Assembly (NCBI GenBank): GCA_009760855.2
Contig: WPIO01000167.1
Coordinates: 425,001-470,000 of the forward strand
DNA: 45,000 nt
From: Cristatella mucedo
Lineage: Eukaryota > Bryozoa > Phylactolaemata > Cristatellidae
Direction: 5' to 3'
Under the pieces are notes generated by a model that did no database searches, was not told the origin of the DNA, and saw only the letters and a program-made list of their open reading frames with translations. A program made the position numbers and the translations under genes. Positions 30,846 to 41,220 of this stretch are shown in pieces (the first letter of the stretch is position 1; every line of letters starts with the position of its first letter).

Positions 30846-30910
30846 GCTGGCCACAGCCGATTTTATGTGTAATTTAAGGTTGATTGCGATTTCCTGTGGC
30901 TGTGGCCAGC
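30846..30910. repeat. 13-bp inverted repeat spanning 65 bp
   Basis: GCTGGCCACAGCC at 30846-30858 and GGCTGTGGCCAGC at 30898-30910 are exact reverse complements, 39 bases apart. The size and terminal position of the arms resemble a very small foldback or MITE remnant, but no clear target duplication is visible. Confidence 0.75.
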
Positions 30911-30964
30911 GTCTCAACAGCAAATTTGCCTTCTAACTCGCGAGACAAATGACAAGAAAGTTGG

Positions 30965-31475
30965 TTCCTATGTTACACTACAATATTTTCTCGGAATTCA
31001 AACTTCATGCCACCGATTTCGGGTCGACGTTTGTTTACTTAGAGCAGATTGCTTCGGATTTCGGTAATTCTCTGCACCCACAGCTGGTGAACTCGATCAG
31101 TACTGATTCCACTATGAACACACGAAGCCCCAGGACTCCCTCGAAGGTAAACGAAGTTGACTTCAGATGAAAAAAAGGTGCAGGCCTGACTGTTTAGCTA
31201 ATAGAATGAGGCGTACTGTCCAATTCTTAATTACCCGCTTTAGACTGAGTGACAGAGCTAGCTTAATTCAATCTATTTATCCGTACCAGCGCGTTCCTGG
31301 TTTGACCTGACGGTAATTTGCTCACCTTGACAGCCGAGGTCGTGTGCTTGAGCCAGGAGTATGCCGAGTGCTTCATTCAAAAATATGTTCTTTTCGGGTG
31401 CTATACAGTTCAATTCCGATTTGTTTACACAATTCTTCCTTAATTTCGGGCTGATGCAATCATGTTATTTGTTAT
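30965..31475 (+). repeat. Composite repeat R, copy 2 (contains SINE-A-like unit)
   Basis: Collinear with 14370-14795: ACACTACAATATTTTCTCGG, TGCCACCGATTTCGGGTCGA and CGTTTGTTTA near 30975-31040; a SINE-A-like unit at 31297-31415; and TTCCTTAATTTCGGGCTGAT, GCAATCATGTTATTTG near 31436-31472. The spacing differs from copy 1 because about 120 bases are extra here between the first two blocks. Confidence 0.65.
31297..31415 (+). mobile_element. SINE-A-like copy inside repeat R copy 2
   Basis: Head TTCCTGGTTTGACCTGACGG, then TAATTTGCTCACCTTGACAG; B-box region GGTCGTGTGCTTGAGCCAG; tail TGTTCTTTTCGGGTGCTATA then CAGTTCAATTCC. Diverged from typical SINE-A but close to the copy at 14577. Confidence 0.6.
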
Positions 31476-31699
31476 CTTTATAAACAATCAATCGCATATT
31501 TCCAATCATTTCAATGAAGGTACGAGGAGGATCGTGTATTTCACCGCATAAGAACTAAACCTCTTGAGGCTTTCAGTAACTACGGAAAGATCATTTAATT
31601 TGAGAAATTGTAGCAAAAAGAGTGTCTACACTTACAATCACGAATGGGTCAGTGCACAAAGAGTAGCAAATGCAGTAAAGTACTGAGAATATTCGCTTC

Positions 31700-32945
31700 T
31701 TTTAACCTAACTAGTAAGGTATAGTCTGGTTTAAGAGCGAACTATCAGCACAGTCAGGATTGCTTCGGGTCTATGGCGGCCTTCTTAGGAATGCAGACTT
31801 AGGTAGAATCTCTCAGCTTGTTTTACTCGATCTTTCGGAAACTATGTGACTACTGATCACCGCATCTTCCTCATGTGCCTTTAATCTCGCCTGGGCACCA
31901 CTGGCACCAGACTGCGATGGTTTAGGTCCTATCTCAGTGGAACACTCCAGATAATTCATATGCACAGAAAAAGATCATCGGAGGAACCACTTAAGTATGG
32001 GGTACCTCAGGACTTTGATCTTGGTCTGTTTTTTCCATGGTGCATACTCTTATTCTTGCTGGGGGGATTAGCGGGCACAATCTAGGCTTTCACTTCTATC
32101 CAGAAGACGCTCAGTTGTACCTTTGCTTTGATCCCTCCCAGCCCTCCAACAGGTCAAATTATGTCAACTCCCTGGCCGCCTCATTAATGACAGGTACTCA
32201 TGGATGGCAGCAAACGCTCTTAAATTAATTCAAGATAAAACCATGCTACTAGTTATGGGTGAACCAATTTTTATTCAAGAATTAGAAAGCTTCATGGTCA
32301 CAATCGGCTCTGCCAGCATACGTCCAGTTGAATTTTCGCGAAATCATGGCGTCATGATCCAAAGTGATGCTTCATTAGACGACCACATGAGCTCCACAGT
32401 GAAGTCTGCCTACTTTCAGCTACATAATATTGCTAGTATTCGGGCATGCCTAGACAATTATACCATATCTAAATTGGTTCATGCATTTGTGACACATTGT
32501 CTCAATTTCTACGACTCGCTACTTACAAGTCTACCGGCCTGTGTAATCAGGCACTTGGAGCTCATAAAAAAACTCTGCAGCTAGGCTTTTCTGTAGTGAG
32601 CGGTGCAGTTTATAGATCACACTACTTCTCGCCGACTTCAACTAGCACCCATTCAAGTAACGCATCGACTTCAAGGTTTTGTCATTCACTTTTAAGTCTC
32701 TTCACTCTTTAGATCCAGCCTACCTATCATATCTACTCCCCCACCAGGCTAAGCATCGTACCACCAGCGTTTTGGATTCTGATCGTTTACCTATACCTCG
32801 TACTAACCTAAAATCCCTTGGAGACCGTGCCTTTAGTTCGTATGCTCCCAAAGCCTGGAGTTCACTACCGACTTGCGTCACGACATCCCTTTACTTGACC
32901 ACTTTTAAAACGAAACTAAAGCGCATCTATTTATGACCACTTTTA
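31700..32945 (+). mobile_element. LINE-1 with damaged catalytic site, both ends lost
   Basis: Starts in the region before motif A (QSGLRAN-like, 31720), then VLLDLSETM-like motif A, RTSLST-like FRSYLSGTLQ (31920-31950), YGVPQDFDLG (32000) and FHFYPEDAQLYLCFDPSQPS. The catalytic YADD reads YPED at 32097-32108, replacing the first essential Asp with Glu. It continues STVKSAYFQLHNIASIRACL, LVHAFVTHCLNFYDSLLTSL and IPRTNLKSLGDRAFSSYAPK to about 32936. The usual 3' untranslated region and tail are absent, so the 3' end was lost. Several frames are needed. Confidence 0.85.
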
Positions 32946-33404
32946 TCGTAGAATTCCGCATCCATCGCTATTTTATTCCAGCATGTAGTCACGGGTCGTA
33001 AAGAGCTGCATGTGTAGCGATCGCAAATGATGGCAAATTTTCTGAAGTCTTCTGATGGCTCTAAAGTCTAGGCTACTTTATCTAAATAATTTTTTAATTG
33101 AAAACTTACGCTGGTTCTTAGATCATAGGTGACGTGCTTCTGCTTCATGATCTAGATCCTAGGTTCGATTCATGTGCGCACTATTGCCTGCCAGTGCGTC
33201 TACTTAAGCTATATTGAAGCTTTCTTAAGCAATTTAGAAGGTCTTGCTGCTTTCCTGTTTCAGTCCTGTCTCTGTCCTATTGTGGTTGTACTTCATGTAG
33301 AAAGTAGTTTACTAACTTGATTTGCCTTTAATCTTCCTATTATCTAGCCTCATACTAGTTCCCCCCTAGGGAGGTCATGCCAAATCGCTGGGTAGGGGAG
33401 GTAA
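32946..33404. other. Unassigned, with a possible tRNA-like head
   Basis: At about 33112-33182 the sequence CTGGTTCTTAGATCATAGGT, then a 30-base gap, then CCTAGGTTCGATTCATGTGC, has an A-box-like and a B-box-like piece at suitable spacing. It could be a SINE head of another family. No known body follows. Otherwise nothing is recognised. Confidence 0.3.
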
Positions 33405-33525
33405 TGATAATAAGAATAATAAAAACAATAATAATATCAATAACAAATGTTATAAATCTTCTTCAGAGAATTCAATCTTTTTTTAGGCACTTTGTAATTG
33501 CTGCAAAGGAAGCACGGTCTAATGG
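33405..33525 (-). mobile_element. LINE-1 terminal fragment
   Basis: Reversed LINE-1 end: AATAATAATATCAATAACAA, ATGTTATAAATCTTCTTCAG, AGAATTCAATCTTTTTTTAG, GCACTTTGTAATTGCTGCAA, AGGAAGCACGGTCTAATGGT. It includes the tail and about 40 bases of the 3' region, with no coding part. Confidence 0.75.
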
Positions 33526-33949
33526 TTAGTGGTAGGTAGGAATGCCCCACCTGAAATGAAACAGCAGATGAATGTACGTCTCTCCATATTAGCCTTTATT
33601 GTCCGCCGCCATGTGATCTGATTGCGTGATCGTGATTCAAATGTGAAAAGCTGGTAGTATCCCATAAACAGGACTGTAATGGAACAAGTTGATCATTACG
33701 CTGGTCATGCGAAGCGGTCTGCCATGAAGTTGAAAGCAACAAAGACAGTATGCTCTATACGGTGCATACGATTGGTCGCTGGTCTGCTCGTGTCTTGATT
33801 TGGACAAGAATTAGAACTACCCTCAGCCTCAGTTTCCTTTCATTCCTGAAATAGTCTTAGACCTCTTTCCTAGTCTTAGTGACGTATAGAGTAAATAGTG
33901 AAGCAAGGGTGAATGTAAATACTGGTTCATTGTGATAAGAGTATCACCT
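33526..33949. other. Unassigned sequence
   Basis: No gene or repeat recognised. Confidence 0.45.
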
Positions 33950-34110
33950 GGGACTTAACTCAGGTGGTAGAGTGCTCGCTCATCACGACCCAGATATTGG
34001 GTTCGAGTACTGTATTGTGTAGTCCTTTATTGCCCACAGCGAGTGGTGGTGGCAGCCACTAAGGCTCTTCTGTGGCTATAAAAATTAGGCTGTTAAATCA
34101 ACTGTCAAAT
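33950..34110 (+). mobile_element. SINE-B variant, Ala-type tRNA-like head
   Basis: Head GGGACTTAACTCAGGTGGTA, then GAGTGCTCGCTCATCACGAC; B-box region ATTGGGTTCGAGTACTG; body TAGTCCTTTATTGCCCACAG, GTGGCAGCCACTAAGGCTCT, then TTCTGTGGCTATAAAAATTA and GGCTGTTAAATCAACTG. The head looks like the 5' half of an alanine-type tRNA, and the body is SINE-B. Confidence 0.78.
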
Positions 34111-34180
34111 TAGGCCGCTCAATTTCTAACCGTTGACCAGGTTGCATCGAAAAGTTGCAGATATATGACTTTGCTTCGTA

Positions 34181-34350
34181 AGTGCTGGTTTGGACCAGCG
34201 GTTAAGGTGCTCACCCTTACCGACCGAGGTCAAGGTGAGCGTATTTGATGACCGCGATCGTGAGCTCGACTCGAACCCTCGGTGGCTCGTATGTGAAAAG
34301 CGTGAATCGAGTTCTCTTATTATGGCTTATTACGCGAATGAATTTTATTA
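34181..34350 (+). mobile_element. SINE-A copy with an internal insertion
   Basis: Head GCTGGTTTGGACCAGCGGTT then AAGGTGCTCACCCTTACCGA, an extra GC-rich stretch of about 25 bases before the B-box region GCTCGACTCGAACCCTCGGT, and a tail CGTGAATCGAGTTCTCTTAT then TATGGCTTATTACGCGAATG. It is longer than other copies because of the internal duplication near GGTCAAGGTGAGCG. Confidence 0.75.
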
Positions 34351-34952
34351 TTATATCATCATATCAAGTCTTGCAGTTTATTGTAGATTTGATACTGACT
34401 GCTGCTTGTGCTTTAAAAGATATGCAGGGTCGACTATGGTTGCGTTGGCAAGCGGAAGAGATCTGATCAATTCGGCATGCCACGAAGACCCTTTGATACC
34501 TGCTACCAAGGTATCGGAAGCCAGTCGTCGTCGAATTTTCTCGTCAACCAAAACGGCCTGCTGGAATTGCAAGTAATCGACGACGACAATAACATGTAAG
34601 CGAATTATGTCTAACTTTAGCAAATTTTTCATGAAGATCATTTCTATGCTTCCTTCTTTTTGAAATAAGGGCTTATTGGAAAATAACGCATAATATTCAC
34701 TGGCTCGGAGCAAGTTACTGAGAACACAGAAAGCGTAGGCCTAAGATATATAGATGCCCGACTAAGTTGGCATCTTTAAAACAGCGTACTACAAAAAAAT
34801 AAAAATCTGTATGATTTTTCACATGTTGATGTACTTCATGCTGTGATTCAACATCGAGACCCGTAAGTCGTATTTTCCCAGCCAGATAGGATGACAATAA
34901 TATTAATAAAAACAAGGCTACAGTTGCAAAAAAGCTCCCTCTGAGAGTCCAA

Positions 34953-34955
<3 letters not shown>
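34351..34955. other. Unassigned sequence
   Basis: A minus-strand frame at 34378-34713 stays open for 111 codons (ASDTLVAGIKGSSWHAELIR) but starts at a TTG and has no domain I know. A possible reversed LINE tail (GCTCCCTCTGAGAGTCCAAT) sits just before the CT array. Confidence 0.4.

Positions 34956-35017
<62 letters not shown>
34956..35017. repeat. (CT)n microsatellite
   Basis: About 62 bases of pure CT, directly after GAGAGTCCAATCTTT, a sequence that resembles the reversed LINE-1/SINE-A tail (GAGAACTCAATCTCTTTCTA). Confidence 0.97.
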
Positions 35018-35019
<2 letters not shown>

Positions 35020-35409
35020 AACTTGACAGATGCCATAAGAAAACATGACTATATTATTAGTGATAAAATTCCCAGCCGCAGCACGTATGATCACAGAAAA
35101 GGCAATGTTAACGAATTCAGCAAAAGCAGTACGGAGCTTTTGAGCTACTTTTTAAGTTGCTTCATTCAGGGGTGAGAAATGCAGTGGCGTTCCTAAGATA
35201 TTGTGCGTCCAGGGGGGGCGAACTTCGTAGATTGTGCCCCCGTCTGTATTGGGAACCCATTTTGGTTCCCCCCCCCCAGATTCAACACCCCAGATGCAGC
35301 GGCCGATGGCATAAGCCACTTCGGTGTGCCACTGAAATAACAGGCTTTGGGATCGCCACAAATAATGTGCGAACCCAAAAGTATTTTCAAAGCCAAGAAG
35401 ACTACATGA
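35018..35409. other. Unassigned sequence with homopolymers
   Basis: Contains a GGGGGG run near 35212 and a run of about ten C near 35268-35278. No gene recognised. Confidence 0.45.
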
Positions 35410-36030
35410 CTGTTAGACAGTAGCAGTTTCTGTTAAACACTCAAAGACAGCACTTTCCAGTGCACATTCGGTGGCAATTGACTTCATCTGGCAAAGGTAA
35501 AGAGAGAGTGATAGGCATAGCTGAGTCAGTAAAGCAAGCGAGGTAGTGAGCAGCGTAGTAGTGAGCAGCTCAGTGTGGCTGAAATGTATCTGCCACAGTC
35601 GGCAGCTCGAGAGTAGAGGTGATCGTTTCAGGATTTTAGGAGGTGAGTGAAAAACAGTCCAAGACCTACAAAGCAAAAGCTGCTATTGCCAACTGTTTTT
35701 GATAGGAGCAGAAAGCTTTTTATTTTCCATAGATTACTTACGAGCACGTGGAGGCTGAAACGTTGGCAACTGTTTAGCTGCTGAATAGGTATGAACGAGC
35801 CAAGCCATAGTGGCTTTGCAGATCTGAGTGAGAATTTTGCTTTTTGATGTTGATCAACCTGGAGCCGTTGCAGCTCGTTCAGAAAGAGAGGAGTAGTGCT
35901 CTACCTTTGAAATTTCTTTGCAGCCATATTTGAAACCGGTTGATGAAGCTTAATGTTTTTTAAGGTTACAAAATCAAAACGGGTATTTAGTAGTCCACCG
36001 AATGCATAACCAGAAAGATAGTTGAATCCT
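35410..36030 (-). mobile_element. LINE-2 C-terminal fragment, decayed
   Basis: On the minus strand the order is LSGYAFGGLLNT (family DYCNFLLAGLPNKT), HQPVSNMAAKKFQR (family LQPTMNMAARLVLK), a ...LIKKQNSHSDLQ.. block, then GTTTCAGCCTCCACGTGCTC (the FQPPRAL block). The LINE-2 3' region follows, with homology to 20060-20160 (GAAGTCAATTGCCACCGAAT). The reading frame is broken many times. Confidence 0.7.
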
Positions 36031-38929
36031 GTGCAAACCCTCTGGTTGAAAGTCTCTAATCCTCGACAGCGATCGAATGTGATGGCACCGAAAGTAAAAT
36101 ATACGAAATGCACTGCTTCGAGGCGACTGCAAGCATTCTCAAATTGAGCAGCAGAAACTCTCAATGACTGCTCACCTACCGGTTCTGATTGGTCTGCTTT
36201 CATCACAGAATACTCACAGTGCCTGCGATGAGATTTACTTCCCCAAGGGCTCTGTAAAAGTTTTTTATCGCTCTTAGCTGTTACTGTTATTCAGAAAAAC
36301 TTGCTTGGATGTCGCCATTAGAGTGCAGTAATTAGTGTACTTCGGCTAGATCTCGGAGAACTCACGAAAGCCAAAAGGGTCTAAAAAGAATCGTGATCTA
36401 AGTTATTAATTGTTTATTTGATATTGAACGCCAATTTAATAGCATATTTTTAGCAGCCGCCGGCGTTATAGCAGGACACATCGTAGTAGTTTAGATGTAC
36501 TTATTGATAGCCAAAATGACGAAATGTCATTTAGGCCATCCTAAAACTCTGCAAGTAAGGCTTTTGGAACAGCCGACTTCTAATTTTACCGTAGTCTACT
36601 TTTCATGCAAGTAATTAATATTAGTATTTGCTGATTTATCTACTCAAATAGTGTTTTAAAAATCACTTTAAATTGGGCCTACCCTGGCTCTTAGCACAGG
36701 GTAAATAAGGTGCAAGCTCTTCACGATACTGGTCTGTTGAATCAGCGAACTTTTTTTGTGTTTCGTCGCACAATTATTATCGCTGGATCGAGCTCGATAA
36801 GAGAAAGTTTTACTCGGAATGAGCATTGCACTTACGCATAGATATGCACGTGAAACTAAACCTTTGGCTTGGCTTAGTGCAGTAAAACGTTGTAAAACAA
36901 ATTCTCCAATCAAAATTTGCTGCATTCTTTTAAGAAATTATGAACGTGATGGCATTAATAAAAATCCTGTCTAAATCTAAGTGCTGAAAATGGCAGGGTT
37001 TTAAGCACTTACAATGAAATGTGTACCAGTCAGATTTGCTACGGCCCTAAAGATTATTTGCTGTTCCGATATTGGAAGGTATATTTTTAATTAATTAGCT
37101 ATTCTCTTAGGCATCAAACTGGTAATGTTTGCTTCGAGCTTTCACGGAAGTTGTACGAGGCTGGTCCAGGAAGCCTGCAGCCGTCTGTGGCTGTCAAATA
37201 GACTGCTCAGCTCTAAGAACACTGACTTGCTTGCTATGCTAAGGTACAAAGTTCCCTTGGTTGCTCCCGTGCTCTGCTACCGGCAGCATACCTGCGTGCA
37301 TCGAAAGCGACACGTAAAGGCACTGGCAATATAAGTAACGCCGCTTCGGCAAGGACTGATGCCATTGGCTGGGTGCAGTCTATTCGGCTGAGCACTCTGG
37401 TGAGAAGCCACTACAATAGCGCGTCTGTAACAGTCTGGACGCCCATCCCAAAGCGACCTCTGTGTAGACGACCTAATTAGTTCCGTACTCAAGTCTTCCT
37501 ATATTGAGCTTTACGCAATTGCAAATTTCTATATTGAGCTGTACGCAATTGCAATATTCGCGCTTACTTGGATGGGAATGACACAGACGAGCTTATTTTC
37601 ACAACCACGACACTCAGGCCGTCTTAGCATCTTTAGATAATCGCGTGTTTTTCTTTCTGAGCAATAAGATGGCTGTATATAGTGCCTGTCTGACATCAAC
37701 ATCACAGCTGCCGGTTGCACTGCTTCTCAGCAACATGCCCCGGCATTCCTTCAAGCATTGTATTCACTTCACGTTTCCGTCACTCACTTTAAGGATCTCC
37801 ATTCTCTTGCTACACGACGATTCAAAAATAATTTGCAATAAGCTACAAATGTACCAACGGCTGATAGTAATAAGTGTTTGTTCGTCTTACTTCAAACAAA
37901 TATTATAAAATTTAGCGACTTATCTTCAGTTCTCGTGCTCTGCGAACTTTCAGCTCAGTCTCAATTAACTTCGCAACATCACTTGACTCTGAGATTACGT
38001 GTGTATCGAAAAGGTAAAGTAAGTTGATTTATAACACTGCGCGTTATCAATAAGCAATCGATATGCAGCTCTTAAAGTGACCAGAGGAGACTGTTTGATC
38101 CTAAATTGTAATTTAATTGTGTTTTTTTTATTATTATTTTAAGTTCATTTCCTTGAGAGAGAGAGAGCCCTCTGCAAATGATAATTAACTCGATGCTAGC
38201 TGAAGATGCTTTACTAGCCACGGCGAAGTAAACCTTGTGACAAATTCGAGCTCCGGAGTCAGTAGCATTTTAAATCAATGTCCGGCTGGAAAATAGGAAC
38301 TCTCTGTTTCTAAATTGCACCCTAAGAGAGCCAAATATCTATCCGGGAGGCTTTGGAACTCCCTGAACGAAAAGCAATAAACAAACATTAACGAATTTCA
38401 ATAAGTCATAATTAGACAAGCACGAAAAAGCACACAAAATGTCGCTCGGGTAAAGCGGCTGGTAGATTGATTACTATCCGAATCGCATATAGTTCAGTGA
38501 TCGAAGCACAAAGTAACTAAACATGTAGCGCTCTAAGCTGCAAGAAAAGCCGACAGATAACAGGCGAGCTGTTATTGGATGCGTAATGTCGCAAAGTTAA
38601 CGCAGGCGGTACAGATGCCATAACGAGTGCTGTGAAATAAACATCGTCGCCCGCTACGAGCCATAGAGTATACCAAGTTCACTCTAAGGATCGTATATAC
38701 AAGCTTAAAGGTGTACTTTCTCAAGCAAAACTGCTCCAGCCCAGTGTGGCTTCTAAGCCTTTGCACGCTGAAGTAAGTAACCTTACGCCTATGGTCCCTG
38801 TCTAAAAGAACTGGCTCTCGTGCATGATTATTACTATATCCAGAGGACGAGCTTCAAGCCGCTTTTTAATTGGTTGCAGCTTAAACGGCCAAAGTTGCTA
38901 TAGCCATCGATAATGGTTATTAATACATA
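36031..38929. other. AT-rich unassigned sequence
   Basis: About 2.9 kb with no supported gene. It holds the imperfect 30-bp tandem repeat at 37500-37559. A possible tiny LINE-1 scrap sits near 36540-36565 (AAAACTCTGCAAGTAAGGCT). ORFs of 60-101 codons on both strands are not recognisable. Confidence 0.45.
37500..37559. repeat. Imperfect 30-bp tandem duplication
   Basis: TATATTGAGCTTTACGCAAT.. at 37500-37529 is repeated at 37530-37559 with a T to G change and a few differences at the 3' end of the unit. Confidence 0.9.
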
Positions 38930-39980
38930 ACTCCAAAAACATTTGGCCTTAATCTTGGCGTGCTATTCCAAATATGACACACCTCCACTCTCAGTTCCAC
39001 TTACTTTCAGTAAAGGAACATCGCCGGAAATCAGGGTCTGCTCCAAAGCTTGTGCGGCAGCTAAACAAGTTCACGTATTTGAGATCTCACAGCTACATCA
39101 CTACCATTCCCTGCATTCAGGACGACCGACCTGTTCTCTCAGTCGGCTGCAGCTGCCTCAAATTTCGAGCAAATTTTAAAGTGCCTGCGTGGATAACTAG
39201 CTATCTCAGACTGCTGTATGAACTAAATTAGTAATAGTATCATTGTTATTATTCAGGATGTAGTTACGCGGCTTGCTTCGGCTTTTCGGCGCCATCTTGG
39301 CCGACCACTAGAAAGAGGCTAGCTGAAAGGGCTAGGATGGTTGCCGGTTGAGCAAAGGATTATTATTATTGTTATTATTCAGGATGTAGTTACGCGGCTT
39401 GCTTCGGCTTTTCGGCGCCATCTTGGCCGACCACTAGAAAGAGGCTAGCTGAAAGGGCTAGGATGGTTGCCGGTTGAGCAAAGGATACAGAGCAAAGTTT
39501 TTACGATGAACCACAAGGCCCGCCACGGCTTGGCTCCCTCGTACCTAGCTGGTCTGCTGCATCAGTTTCAGCCTGTACGTGCTCTGAGGTCTTGTGTGGA
39601 CAATAAATTAGCTGTCCCATTCCTCCGCTTAAAGACAGTTGGCGACAGAAGCTTTAGCTCTGCAGGTCCTAGACTGTGGAACTCGCTTCCACAATTCTTA
39701 CGCAACGACATCTACTCTCCAACTGCCGACTATGGCACATCTTTTTCAGCGGTCCTGAACTGCTACTTCTATGCTACTCACCACCTCAACTGCTCTCCTA
39801 ACTCTGCTATGCTTCCCACTTGCTCTCTGCTGCGTGAGACGAAGTCTGTTGGCTACCGAATGCGTACCGAAAGCCGCTTAGGCTGTGAGTGCGCTATACA
39901 AAACTCTCCTGCGTAACACCCACATGGTCTTTATGACTTTGTGGAGTTACTGACGGAGATACATTACATTACATTATCAG
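38930..39980 (+). mobile_element. LINE-2 3' half with an internal tandem duplication
   Basis: Starts near NLGVLFQ and TLSSTYFQ (38950-39010, post-palm region). The C terminus follows: LKGLGWLPVEQRIQSKVFTM, ARHGLAPSYLAGLLHQFQPV, LRLKTVGDRSFSSAGPRLWN, SLPQFLRNDI, ending in the family 3' region (AGCCGCTTAGGCTGTGAGTG, CGCTATACAAAACTCTCCTG) and an (ACATT)n tail at about 39960-39978. The C-terminal frame from 39467 is open to 39916, so this part is well preserved. A 119-bp segment just before it is duplicated exactly (39242-39486). Confidence 0.85.
39242..39486. repeat. Exact 119-bp direct duplication (126-bp period)
   Basis: ATTGTTATTATTCAGGATGT.. at 39242-39360 recurs at 39368-39486 with no difference, separated by TATTATT. 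Both copies carry the LINE-2 segment that encodes RLASAFRRHLGRPLERG and LKGLGWLPVEQR. Only the second copy continues into the rest of the LINE. It is either a very recent tandem duplication or an assembly artefact at a repeat. Confidence 0.95.
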
Positions 39981-40169
39981 CACAGAACTCGCGTTGCCAT
40001 GTCTTTCTATTTTTATAAATGGTCTGCTCGATGCGGAAGAGCTCATGTCTTCAGAACATTCTTCATATTTGTCTTTTACGCTAAAGCTCTACATCAAAGG
40101 TCGTTCAACTTGTGCGGGTCGCCTACTTTTTCCGCTTTACTTGACATCACTTCTTTGTTTTTAATAGTT

Positions 40170-40650
40170 GCTAGATAAAAGTTCTTACGCTGACCCGCAA
40201 GGCCAAGGCCACGGTTTGGCTCCTCCATACCTAGCTGAACTTCTGCATCAGTTTCAGCCTCTTTGTGCCCTCAGTTCCAGTATGAACAATAAATTAGCTG
40301 TTCCATTCCTCTGCCTGAAGACCGTTGACGACAGAAGCCCTGCAGGTCCTAAACTGTGGAACTCACTTCCACGATTTTTGCGCAAGCAACTACTCTCCTT
40401 GCTGCCGACTATGACACCTCTTTTCCAGCCGTTCTGAGTTGCCACTTCCATGCTACTCACTACCTAAACTGCTCACCTGACTCTGCTATGCTTCCTACTT
40501 TCTCTTTGTTGCATGAGATGAAGTCTGTTGGCTACAGAATGAGCACCGATAGCCGCTTAGGCTGTGAGTGCGCTATGCAAAAATCTTCTGCGTAAAACCT
40601 GCATAGTCTTTGTGGCTTTGTGGAGTTACAAACAGAGGTACATGTATATA
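40170..40650 (+). mobile_element. LINE-2 3' end, second copy
   Basis: Begins within the SKVLTLT block (AAAAGTTCTTACGCTGACCC), then GLAPPYLAELLHQFQPLCAL, NNKLAVPFLCLKTVDDRSPA, GPKLWNSLPRFLRKQL and the family 3' region to CGCTATGCAAAAATCTTCTG, then CATAGTCTTTGTGGCTTTGT and a (TATA)-type end. Compared with the copy at 39467-39980 it has a short deletion at the DRSFSSAGP block (DRSPAGP). Confidence 0.85.
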
Positions 40651-41099
40651 TACATACAAAGGTAACTTCGCGCCCTGTTCTCTACTTATTACACCACTGT
40701 CCTCTCACTCTGCCTCGCAGATTTCTTTAGCAAGTACCTTCAAAATACTCTGATAGTGGCGGCAAGCAACGGTCCAAGTAGCTTAATGTAAGCAACCTCG
40801 TTGAGAAGCTCTTCCGCTGGCCAACCAATAGACTTAATCAATTCGCAGCCATCCGCTTTCAATATCAATGCCGTTACCTCTAATAGTGATTGCAATATGA
40901 CATGTGTGCAGTTCCCAAAAAAGAGCTGAATCTCTATATGCACTTTATTCAAAGGCTGATAATAAAGCGTATCGCTAGGTTAGTCATAGTATGCGCAGAG
41001 AGAGAGAGCAATCATAAGCCCACATAATGCAATGCACGCCGAAGGAGCAAAGAGATTGCATGAGGAGCAGCTGATCCTTATGGACCATTTCAAATGCCG
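40651..41099. other. Unassigned sequence
   Basis: No gene or repeat recognised. A GAGAGAGA run sits at about 40997-41007. Confidence 0.45.
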
Positions 41100-41220
41100 T
41101 TACGACAGGGCTTGTCCTAATATCAGTCCGGAGAATCTTCCAGAGGCTTTAGTAGCTAAGGAACTAAATCCGCGGTCCCCAAACCACTTAAGGTTGGCAA
41201 GAGGCACAGCTAAGCAACTG
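41100..41220 (-). mobile_element. LINE-1 C-terminal scrap
   Basis: The minus-strand peptide LAVPLANLKWFGDRGFSSLA followed by TKASGRFSGL matches the LINE-1 block IPRTNLKSFGDRAFSSYAPK then AWNSLPT. No tail or upstream part is visible. The overlapping plus-strand frame at 41032-41241 is therefore its antisense shadow. Confidence 0.6.

Larger units (their letters stand above)
29563..30964. other. Unassigned sequence with two inverted repeats
   Basis: No coding region supported. It contains the hairpin at 30088-30131 and the inverted repeat at 30846-30910, listed separately. Short ORFs (29850-30044, 30628-30819) show no domain. Confidence 0.45.

Noticed and set aside
34378-34713. 111-codon minus-strand frame
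   Set aside because: Starts at TTG, no recognised family, no supporting splice signals. It could still be an exon, but I cannot support it.
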